From positions 5,813,001-5,877,000 of the forward strand of contig NZ_CP108393.1 in the NCBI RefSeq assembly GCF_035961655.1: a DNA stretch of 64,000 nt, given 5' to 3'. The position numbers and the translations under genes were made by a program. Under the pieces are notes generated by a model. The model worked only from the letters and a program-made list of their open reading frames with translations, did not search any database and had not been told where the DNA came from. Shown here piece after piece: positions 25,323-32,713 of this stretch. The DNA comes from Streptomyces sp. NBC_01317 (lineage in GTDB: Bacteria; Actinomycetota; Actinomycetes; Streptomycetales; Streptomycetaceae). Every line of letters starts with the position of its first letter. Position 1 is the first letter of the stretch.

Positions 25323-25397
25323 CATGGTTCTTTCAGGTAGTGAAGCTTTTGTGCGGCGGCCCGCCGCCACCCGCACCCACCGAGGAGGCCCCGCCCC

Positions 25398-26417
25398 ATG
25401 ACCGCACTTCCCGTATCCGGCCGCGCATGGCATCTCGCCGCCCGCCCCGACGGCTGGCCCAGGCCCAGTGACGTCGCTCTGCGCGAGATACCCGTGGCCG
25501 AACCGGGGGAGGGCCGGATCCTGGTCCGGAACCTGTACTTCTCGGTGGACCCGTACATGCGCCCCCGGATGAACGACGCGAAGTCGTACGTGGCCGCGTA
25601 CCAGCTGGGTGAGCCGCTGGCCGGCCAGGCGGTCGGCGAGGTCATCGCCTCCCGCGCGGACGGGTTCGCCGTCGGCGACCACGTCCTGCACAACCTGGGC
25701 TGGCGGGAGTACGCCGAGTTCGAGCCGGGCCGTGCCGTCAAGGTCGACGCGTCCGTCGCCCCGCTCTCCGCGTACCTCGGCGTCCTCGGCGCGACGGGAT
25801 TCACCGCCTACGCGGGCCTCTTCGGGGTCGGCGCCTTCAAGAAGGGCGACGCGGTCTTCGTCTCCGGGGCGGCCGGCGCGGTCGGCAGCCAGGTCGGCCA
25901 GCTCGCCAGGCTCAAGGGTGCCTCGCGGGTGGTCGGTTCGGCCGGTACGGACGACAAGGTCAGGCTCCTGGTGGAGGAGTACGGCTTCGACGCGGCCTTC
26001 AACTACAAGAACGGCTCCGTCAGGAAGCAGCTCAAGGCCGCCGCCCCGGACGGCATCGACCTCTACTTCGACAACGTGGGCGGCGACCACCTCGAAGCCG
26101 CGATCAACTCGTTCAGGACCCACGGCCGGGCGGTCCTGTGCGGCGCGGTCGCCCAGTACAACAACAGCGCGCCGACGCCGGGCCCGAACAATCTCTCCCT
26201 CGTCGTCACCAAGCGGCTGCGCCTCGAAGGGATCATCGTCACCGATCACTGGGGGCTCCAGCCCCGGTTCCTCCAGGAAGTGGGCCCGCTGTTCGCCTCG
26301 GGGCAACTCAAGCACCACGAAACCGTCGTGGAGGGGATCGAGAACGGCTTCGACGCGTTCCTCGGCGTTCTGCGCGGTGAGAACACTGGAAAGATGATCG
26401 TCGGACTTACCCGTTGA
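25398..26417 (+). CDS. NADP-dependent oxidoreductase (MDR, PTGR/leukotriene B4 dehydrogenase type)
   Basis: 339 residues, full length for zinc-free medium-chain dehydrogenases of the prostaglandin-reductase/quinone-reductase type. Visible features: YFSVDPYMRPRM near the N-terminus, LGVLGATGFTAYAGLF, the Rossmann loop VSGAAGAVGSQVGQLA, IDLYFDNVGGDHLEAA, and LEGIIVTDHWG. No zinc-binding Cys/His set is present. It would reduce activated C=C bonds of enones or quinones with NADPH. The start follows GAGGAGGCC at good distance. It is divergent from a MarR regulator, its likely controller. Confidence 0.85.
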   Translation: MTALPVSGRAWHLAARPDGWPRPSDVALREIPVAEPGEGRILVRNLYFSVDPYMRPRMNDAKSYVAAYQLGEPLAGQAVGEVIASRADGFAVGDHVLHNLGWREYAEFEPGRAVKVDASVAPLSAYLGVLGATGFTAYAGLFGVGAFKKGDAVFVSGAAGAVGSQVGQLARLKGASRVVGSAGTDDKVRLLVEEYGFDAAFNYKNGSVRKQLKAAAPDGIDLYFDNVGGDHLEAAINSFRTHGRAVLCGAVAQYNNSAPTPGPNNLSLVVTKRLRLEGIIVTDHWGLQPRFLQEVGPLFASGQLKHHETVVEGIENGFDAFLGVLRGENTGKMIVGLTR

Positions 26418-26496
26418 CGACCGCCTATGCTCGACCCCAGGCCGTCGTGGTCCGTGGGCGCGAGCTACGGCGTACAAGCGAAGGAACCTTCCCAGC

Positions 26497-26925
26497 ATGA
26501 CCATTCAGAAGATCGACGCTCTCTACACCGCCGTCGCCACCGCCGAGAACGGCCGTGACGGCCGCGTCTCCAGCGACGACGGTCAGCTCGACGTGATCGT
26601 CAACCCGCCCACCTCGATGGGTGGCAGCGGCGCCGGTACGAACCCGGAGCAGCTGTTCGCCGCCGGGTACAGCGCCTGCTTCCAGGGTGCGCTCGGTGTG
26701 GTCGCCCGTAAGGCGAAGGCCGACATATCCGGTTCGACCGTGACCGCCAAGGTCAGCATCGGCAAGACCGAGGCCGGCGGCTTCGGCCTTGAGGTCGAAC
26801 TCGTCGCCGTCATCCCGAACGTGGACGAGGCGACCGCCAAGGATCTGCTGGAGAAGGCGCACCAGGTGTGCCCGTACTCCAACGCGACCCGTGGCAACAT
26901 CAGCGTGACGCTCGCCGTCGCCTGA
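26497..26925 (+). CDS. ohr: Organic hydroperoxide resistance protein (OsmC/Ohr)
   Basis: 142 residues. Ohr reduces organic peroxides using a cysteine pair, recycled by lipoylated dihydrolipoamide proteins. Both are present: YSACFQGAL (peroxidatic) and VCPYSNATRG (resolving). LDVIVNPPTSMGGSGAGTNP is the N-terminal Ohr signature, and the CPYSNATR end places it with Ohr rather than OsmC. A clear AAGGAACC ribosome site precedes the ATG. It lies 79 bp after the oxidoreductase on the same strand and may share control, making this a small oxidant-stress locus. Confidence 0.92.
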   Translation: MTIQKIDALYTAVATAENGRDGRVSSDDGQLDVIVNPPTSMGGSGAGTNPEQLFAAGYSACFQGALGVVARKAKADISGSTVTAKVSIGKTEAGGFGLEVELVAVIPNVDEATAKDLLEKAHQVCPYSNATRGNISVTLAVA

Positions 26926-26952
26926 TCGCACAGCGGTCAGCAGGCGGTGAGG

Positions 26953-26991
26953 CGCGGGGCCCGTATCCCCTCAGGGGACACGGGCCCCGCG
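26953..26991. terminator. Bidirectional terminator after ohr
   Basis: CGCGGGGCCCGT (26953-26964) pairs with ACGGGCCCCGCG (26980-26991); an inner TCCCC/GGGGA pair extends the stem. It serves the convergent ohr and carboxypeptidase genes. Confidence 0.85.
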
Positions 26992-27032
26992 TGTCTGTCA
27001 CACCGTCCGGTACGGCCCCGGCGGCGGCCCGC

Positions 27033-29609
27033 TCAGCCGGCCGCGCCGAGCAGCGCCCGGCCCACCTGCGCGAACACGCCCTTGGGGTGGTCGCGGAAGA
27101 GCGGCTCGGTGCCGAAGACCACCACCCGCGCGCCCGACGCCGCCGTACCGCTGACGACCGACGCCCGGCCCGCCGCGTCGGCGGGACCACCCGCGCTGTC
27201 CTCGTTCGCCCGCCAGTGGCCCGAGACCAGCAACTTGCGGGTGCCGTACGACTGTTCCGTCCGCACCCCGGCGCCCAGGGCCGTGAACCAGCGCGGCCCG
27301 TAGACGAAGGTGTGCGCCGGTGCGCCGCCGGTGATCGCGCCTCCCGCGTTGGCCACCCGCACCACGCCGTTGGCGTCCCCGTTCCCGGCGACCGCCGTCA
27401 CGGGCAGCAGCCCCGCCGCGGAGTTGAGGGCCGTACCCCCGGAACCGAGGCCGACCACCCCGCCGCCCCCGGCGAGGAAGCCGTCCAGCGCCGTACGCGC
27501 GGCCGGGGTGAGCGTGCCGTACTGGAGCCCCGTGGAGACGTACAGCACGTCCGCCGACGACCAGTCGAAGCCCGCGTTCAGGATCGCGGTCGACACCGGC
27601 AGCACCTCGAAGCCCATCTCCCGGAGGGCGGCCTGCTCCCCGGCCGTCACCGAGGCGGCGACCCGCGTGCGGTGGAGCGCCGTGGTCCCCCGCTCCTTCG
27701 TGGCGGCGAAGACCACCCCGTGGCGCTCGGCGAGGACGGTCGCGAGGCGGCGGGCCGACGACGGCACGATCGCCGCCCCGTCGGCCGCGCGCCGCACCTT
27801 CACCCCTTGCGCGAGCAGGGAGTTGAGGGCGAGCAGCTCCTTCGGGTCGTCCAGGCGCAGCCGCAGATCGCCCTGGCGGGCCACCGAGCCGGTGGGGGAG
27901 GCGGCCGTCACCGGGCGGCCCGGGACGCGCAATTTGCCCGCCACGGTCCGTACGGTGTCCACGTTCGCGCCCCACAGCAGCCCGAGGCTCCACCCCGAGA
28001 TGTCGTACATCGTGGAGACGTCCGCGCTGATGTCCCGGCCCTCGCCGAGGATCACGTTCGCGATGCCGCGCTTGGGCTGGTGCAGGTCGACGACGTACGA
28101 ACCGGCCTGGTACGCCCGGCCGTCGATCCGGAAACCGGACGTGGCCCGGTCGACCCGGACGTCGTTGGCGGTCAGGTGGTCCACCAGCCGGGCGGCGGCG
28201 GTCGCCGAGCGCTGCCCGCTCCCGGCCGGGATCACGAAGGCGCGGGGGAAGTCGGTGGTGTACACGTCCTCGGGGCCGATGCCCGGCACCCCCGGTACGG
28301 TCTCCTCCGACACCGGCCGCTGCGCCTCACCCGCCGCGCCCCGCCGGAACGTCTCGATCTGGTCGGCGATCACCGAAGTCCGGTGGTCCAGGGTGTAGTT
28401 GAGGGTCGCGCGCATCACGGCGCCCGCGATGTCCGTGTTGATGGCGGCCCGGCGGCGCAGCTCCTCGACCGGCAGGGTGTCGTACGACCGGTTGTTGACG
28501 GTCATCGGGAACTCGACGGTGTGCGAGGCGACCGCGCCCTGGAACGGCATGTACTGCGGGGTGAAGACCGGCGGCCAGTCGTCCCAGCCCTCCTCCTGGT
28601 CCCGGAAGGGGATGACGGGCGGCTCCACACCGTCCTTCCCGGGCGTGTAGCCGAGGTCGTTCACCGCCTTCTCCATGCCGAGGGCGTTGGCGTAGGCGTT
28701 CTTGAGGAAGAGGTCGTACTCGTAGTTCTCGCCGTGCGGCGGGGTGGTCGGCTCGATCAGGGTGCCGTTGACGTACCCGTGCAGATCGAGCATGACGGCG
28801 GGCTGCTTGTCGATGGCGATCCGCCGGATCGCGCGGGTCTCGGGCTGCGACGCCGTGATCATGTCCCGGTTGAGGTCGAAGCCGTCGGCGTTGGCCCGGG
28901 TCCCGGCGATCCTGCCGTCCGGGTTGGCCGTGACGTTGATGTGGATCCGGTTCGTGGCCAGCAGATCGCGGGTACGGGCGTCCCGCGCCGTCGCCAGCTC
29001 CTCGATCAGCTCCAGGGCCGCGTCCGTGCCCTCCCACTCGTTGCCGTGGATGTTGTTGTTGATGAACAGGGGTGTTTTGTAGGAGGACTTGATACGGCGG
29101 TCCTTGGCGGCCCGCGCCGGGGAGTTCTCGATCAGCTCGCGCATCCGCTCCTGTTCGCGAGCCTCGCCCGCGCTCTCCGGAGCGGTGACGGTGACGAGAT
29201 ACAGCTCATGGCCGCCCGCCGACCGGCCCGCGACCTCGACACTGACCCGATTGCCCAGCTTCTGGAGGGCGTTGAGGCGCGGGGCGAGCGAATGATAGGG
29301 CGCCAGGCCGAGCTTGACCGACTTGTCGGCCGGGTCCACGGGCGGCGCGTCGAGGACCGTACGCCGTGGATAGCCGGCCTCCGGGCGCGAGGCCGCCGGT
29401 CCTGTGAGAGCGGAAGGCAGGCTCGTGGTGCGGGTGCGGGGAGTGGCGCCCGGGGCGGTCTCCCGCCCGCTCTCCCTGACGTGGTGCGGGCCTTTCGGGC
29501 CGTTCGCCTGTCCGCCGTCGCCGTGGACGGCGGACGCGGCGGGCGGTGCGAGCAGCAGGGCACCGGTCAGGGCGGCGGTGGCGATCAGGGCCGGTCTGGG
29601 TATTCGCAT
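27033..29609 (-). CDS. Secreted M14-family zinc carboxypeptidase
   Basis: 858 residues with a Sec signal (RPALIATAALTGALLLAPPA, cut near ASAVHG). The M14 catalytic domain spans about 95-440. NNIHGNEWEGTD provides the HxxE zinc ligands, MLDLHGYVNGT the third His, and SHTVEFPM the likely catalytic Glu region. LNRDM and ETRAIRR flank the substrate Arg. The remaining C-terminal half (about 440-858) includes glycine-rich beta segments (LAGGGGVVGLGSGG) resembling a glutamine-amidotransferase-like Rossmann fold, seen in large Streptomyces M14 proteins. It would trim C-terminal residues or peptidoglycan-type peptides outside the cell. GGAGG lies just before the ATG. Confidence 0.87.
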   Translation of the reverse strand: MRIPRPALIATAALTGALLLAPPAASAVHGDGGQANGPKGPHHVRESGRETAPGATPRTRTTSLPSALTGPAASRPEAGYPRRTVLDAPPVDPADKSVKLGLAPYHSLAPRLNALQKLGNRVSVEVAGRSAGGHELYLVTVTAPESAGEAREQERMRELIENSPARAAKDRRIKSSYKTPLFINNNIHGNEWEGTDAALELIEELATARDARTRDLLATNRIHINVTANPDGRIAGTRANADGFDLNRDMITASQPETRAIRRIAIDKQPAVMLDLHGYVNGTLIEPTTPPHGENYEYDLFLKNAYANALGMEKAVNDLGYTPGKDGVEPPVIPFRDQEEGWDDWPPVFTPQYMPFQGAVASHTVEFPMTVNNRSYDTLPVEELRRRAAINTDIAGAVMRATLNYTLDHRTSVIADQIETFRRGAAGEAQRPVSEETVPGVPGIGPEDVYTTDFPRAFVIPAGSGQRSATAAARLVDHLTANDVRVDRATSGFRIDGRAYQAGSYVVDLHQPKRGIANVILGEGRDISADVSTMYDISGWSLGLLWGANVDTVRTVAGKLRVPGRPVTAASPTGSVARQGDLRLRLDDPKELLALNSLLAQGVKVRRAADGAAIVPSSARRLATVLAERHGVVFAATKERGTTALHRTRVAASVTAGEQAALREMGFEVLPVSTAILNAGFDWSSADVLYVSTGLQYGTLTPAARTALDGFLAGGGGVVGLGSGGTALNSAAGLLPVTAVAGNGDANGVVRVANAGGAITGGAPAHTFVYGPRWFTALGAGVRTEQSYGTRKLLVSGHWRANEDSAGGPADAAGRASVVSGTAASGARVVVFGTEPLFRDHPKGVFAQVGRALLGAAG

Positions 29610-29724
29610 GCGAGGGCCTCCGGGGCGTGCGCGCGTGGACGGGAAGTGATCGGTGACGCAGGGTCTACCGGTTGTGGCCCCCGGACAACAAGAGGGTCTC
29701 GGAGGCGCCGGTAGGGTGGTCCTC

Positions 29725-30579
29725 ATGGGCGATCTCGGTGTGGGCTTCGGCTACTTGATGAAGGGCCAGCGGTGGGTCGCGGGCCACGGCCGGTGGTTCG
29801 GATTCGGGCTCCTGCCCGGTCTGGTCACCCTCCTGCTCTACGCGGCGGTCCTCGTCGGCCTCAGCTACGGCGCGGACGACCTGACAGCCTGGGCGACCCC
29901 CTTCGCCGACGACTGGTCCTCGCCGTGGCAGGGCCTCTTCCGCGGCTTCCTGGTCGTGCTCCTCTTCGCACTGGTCCTCTTCCTCGCGGTGATCGCCTTC
30001 ACGGCGGTGACCCTCCTGGTCGGCCAGCCCTTCTACGAGTCGCTGTCCGAGGCCGTCGACCGGGCGGAGGGCGGCGAGGTCCCGGAGTCGGGCCTGCCGC
30101 TCTGGCGTGAGCTGTGGATCTCCGCGCGCGACAGCGTGCGGATTCTGGCGCGGGTGGCGCTGTACGGGGTGCTGCTCTTCGCCGCCGGGTTCATCCCCGT
30201 CGTCGGGCAGACCGTCGTGCCCGCGATCGGCTTCTGCGTGTCCGGGTTCTTCCTGACGGAGGAACTGGTCGCGGTGGCCCTCCAGCGGCGGCGGGTCGAC
30301 CTCAAGGCACGGCTCGCGCTGCTCCGTGGCCGCCGGATGCTCACCCTGGGCTTCGGTGTCCCGCTGACGCTGGCCTTCCTGATCCCGGTCGTGGCGATCT
30401 TCCTGATGCCCGGCGCGGTGGCGGGCGCGACGCTGATGGCCCGCGATCTCACCGAACCGGAGCGGGAGTCGACGCCCGGGGACGGTGCCGTACCCGCCCC
30501 CGACGCGACCCTCACCCTGGGAACGACCACCTGGCCCCCGGCCCCGGGACAGGAGCCGCAGACCCCGCCCCGGTTCTGA
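29725..30579 (+). CDS. EI24/CysZ-like integral membrane protein
   Basis: 284 residues with several hydrophobic segments: LLPGLVTLLLYAAVLVGLSY, GFLVVLLFALVLFLAVIAFT, VALYGVLLFAAGFIPVVGQT and PLTLAFLIPVVAIFLMPGAV. The spacing and the motif LVGQPFYESLSEAVDRAEGG fit the EI24 domain, shared with the sulfate transporter CysZ. The C-terminal 45 residues are polar and proline-rich. The substrate is not known in actinobacteria. The ATG at 29725 begins MGDLGVGFGYLMKG, matching family N-termini. It is convergent with the next gene, 19 bp away. Confidence 0.8.
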   Translation: MGDLGVGFGYLMKGQRWVAGHGRWFGFGLLPGLVTLLLYAAVLVGLSYGADDLTAWATPFADDWSSPWQGLFRGFLVVLLFALVLFLAVIAFTAVTLLVGQPFYESLSEAVDRAEGGEVPESGLPLWRELWISARDSVRILARVALYGVLLFAAGFIPVVGQTVVPAIGFCVSGFFLTEELVAVALQRRRVDLKARLALLRGRRMLTLGFGVPLTLAFLIPVVAIFLMPGAVAGATLMARDLTEPERESTPGDGAVPAPDATLTLGTTTWPPAPGQEPQTPPRF

Positions 30580-30598
30580 CGCGGCCTACGCTCCCGGC

Positions 30599-31894
30599 CT
30601 ACGCTCCCGTCCTACCCCCCGCCGCCACGACGATGATCGACCTGATCTGCGCGACGATGTCCAGCCTGTTCCGGACGAACTGCGGGTCGGTCACCGTCCC
30701 GGTCGCCGGGTCGGTGTTCCCGGGTCCGAACTCCAGGACCGGCGTGTGCACATGGCCGCCGGGGATGTCCCGGCCCAGCCGGTCGCGCAGCAGCGTCGCC
30801 CGGTAGGCGATCTCGTTGGACAGGTAGTCGCCGCCGCCCCCGGCGCGGGCCGCCGAGCCCGGGGTCGGGCCGCCGGGACGTACCACCGGAGCCGTCGCAC
30901 CCGCCGGCACCTCCGTCACCGACGTGTTGTCGTACACCGGGAACCGCCCCGTGCTCGCCGCGAGAATCGCGCTGTACGGCAGGCTGGTCGTCGTCCACTG
31001 CGGCTGCGAGGCCGGGTCGGAGACGGGGACGAGCCCGGTCCGCGAGAGGTTCTCGTTGTCCCCGAAGCCCCCGCGCCAGGCGCCGTTGAAGCGCTCCACG
31101 TCGATCCGGCCGACCCGGCCCTGGCTGACGGTGGTGAAGAGGTCGGCCCGCGACAGCGGCCCGCGCAGGGCCTGTTCGACCGTTCCCGCCGCGAAGTCGT
31201 CCCAGCGGACGGGGAAGACGGCCGTCTCGATACGGGCGGGCCCGTCGGCGGTCGTGACGACCGTGCCGTCCAGGGCCAGGGCCGTCGCCCCCGACGGGTT
31301 GCTGATCCGGACGTCCCGGTCCAGCGTGAACGGGTCGAAGCCGGTCATCACGATCCGCTTGACGGCCTTGCCGTGCCGGTCCCTGCCGGGGAACGCCATC
31401 GAGTCCTGGCCGCGCGACGCGCGCTCCAGTTTCCCGAGCAGCCGCGTCCGCGCCGCGTCGGACAGCGGGAACTCCGGCTGCCACGCCCGCAGTTCGCGGG
31501 TCATCCCCAACCGCGCCCAGTACAGCGGCCGGTCGTCGTCCCGGCTCAGGTCACCGCGCGCGGGACCCCGCCCCTGCACCCGGTCCACCGCCCGCTGCCA
31601 CAGCCGCTGCCCCTGCCGTACGACCACCCGCTCGGCGGCGGCGTACGACCCGGCCCCGTCCAGCGCCCGCGCCAGCCCCGGAGCAACCGTGTCGAAGCCG
31701 CTGCGCCGCAGGATCTCCTGCGGTACGGCCCGGTCGAGCCGCGCCTCCTCGACGGTGAACGCCGGTGCGGCGGGGGGTTGTCGGCCGGACGCGGCCCGCG
31801 CCTGCGCGAGGGCGGACGGCGCGGGGACGACGAGGGCGAGCGCGGCCGTGGTGAGCAGGACAAGACCAACGCGCGTGTGGCTCCTGAGCCTCAT
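30599..31894 (-). CDS. Secreted pyroglutamyl-peptidase-like protein with Ser at the usual Cys
   Basis: 431 residues, with a Sec signal (VGLVLLTTAALALVVPAPSA, cut near ALAQA). After a 180-residue N-terminal extension comes a C15 peptidase-like domain: KRIVMTGFDPFTLDRD (N-terminal C15 motif), SNPSGATALALDG, GGDYLSNEIAYRATLLRD (normally GxYxCN, holding the nucleophile) and PGGHVHTPVLEFG (catalytic His region). The nucleophile cysteine is serine here. Typical C15 enzymes are intracellular and about 215 residues, so both the secretion and the extension are unusual. It may be a serine variant or a non-catalytic binder. GGAAGGAG precedes the ATG. Confidence 0.75.
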   Translation of the reverse strand: MRLRSHTRVGLVLLTTAALALVVPAPSALAQARAASGRQPPAAPAFTVEEARLDRAVPQEILRRSGFDTVAPGLARALDGAGSYAAAERVVVRQGQRLWQRAVDRVQGRGPARGDLSRDDDRPLYWARLGMTRELRAWQPEFPLSDAARTRLLGKLERASRGQDSMAFPGRDRHGKAVKRIVMTGFDPFTLDRDVRISNPSGATALALDGTVVTTADGPARIETAVFPVRWDDFAAGTVEQALRGPLSRADLFTTVSQGRVGRIDVERFNGAWRGGFGDNENLSRTGLVPVSDPASQPQWTTTSLPYSAILAASTGRFPVYDNTSVTEVPAGATAPVVRPGGPTPGSAARAGGGGDYLSNEIAYRATLLRDRLGRDIPGGHVHTPVLEFGPGNTDPATGTVTDPQFVRNRLDIVAQIRSIIVVAAGGRTGA

Positions 31895-31990
31895 GGGGTG
31901 CTCCTTCCGTCGGATGGCGGAAGTATCGCCTCGGGGCGGCCGGATGACCATGGTGCGATACCGGTCCGGAACGCCGCTCGACGACACCGC

Positions 31991-32575
31991 TCAGGAACCG
32001 GGCGCCGGCCCCCCGGCCCGCAGCAGCGTCAGGAAGTCGCGGAACGCGCCCGGCATGTCGACCGACTCCGGGTCCAGCAGCCACTGGTACTGGAGCCCGT
32101 CCATGACGGCCGTCAGCAGCGGCGCGGCCTGCTCCGGGGTGAGCCCGCCCGGCAGGCGGTCCCCGAACTCGTCGCGCAGCACCGCCGTCATGTTGCCCCG
32201 TACCTGGTCGTAACGGTGGGTGAAGAACTCCCGCGCCGGATGGTCCTCCGTCACGCTCTCGCCCAGCAGCGCCGAGAACGTCTGCACCATCCCGGGGCGC
32301 ATCGCGTTGTACTCCACCAGCGACGTCAGCAACTCCAGCCGCCAGCCCCGCCGCCCCCGGCCCCCGCCGCCGGTGTCCCACTGGTCGCGCTCCTCCAGGA
32401 CGGCGACGAGCAGCGCCTCCTTGGAGGGGAAGTAGTGCAGCAGGCCCTGCTGGGTGAGGCCGACGCGCTCGGCCACCCCGCCCAGGGTGGTCCCCCGGTA
32501 GCCGCGCTCGGCGATCACTTCGAGGGTGGCGCGCAGGATGTCCGCCCGCCGCTCCTCGCTCCTGGCTCTCGCCAT
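31991..32575 (-). CDS. TetR-family regulator divergent from a GH3 glucosidase
   Basis: 194 residues. N-terminal helix-turn-helix: RADILRATLEVIAERGYRGT, then LGGVAERVGLTQQGLLHYFPS, the recognition helix with LLHYF. The C-terminal ligand domain is alpha-helical with no informative motif. It is divergent from the GH3 gene across 138 bp and probably represses it, responding to a sugar or glycoside, although TetR regulators of GH3 genes are less common than LacI ones. Confidence 0.85.
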   Translation of the reverse strand: MARARSEERRADILRATLEVIAERGYRGTTLGGVAERVGLTQQGLLHYFPSKEALLVAVLEERDQWDTGGGGRGRRGWRLELLTSLVEYNAMRPGMVQTFSALLGESVTEDHPAREFFTHRYDQVRGNMTAVLRDEFGDRLPGGLTPEQAAPLLTAVMDGLQYQWLLDPESVDMPGAFRDFLTLLRAGGPAPGS

Positions 32576-32654
32576 CGGCCCGCTCCTCCCACCCCGCCGT
32601 GCTCCGTCGCGAACATCCGACGAATATTACAAATCAATAACGAACCCTACCTCC

Positions 32655-32680
32655 TTACAGGATGCAGGGTCACCATGTAA
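32655..32680. promoter_or_regulatory. Candidate operator in the TetR/GH3 gap
   Basis: TTACA (32655-32659) and TGTAA (32676-32680) form an inverted repeat with 16 bp between arms, in the AT-rich part of the divergent gap. The arms are short, so chance is possible. Confidence 0.3.
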
Positions 32681-32713
32681 CCGTCCACCCGAACTCGACG
32701 AGGAGGTACGGCC

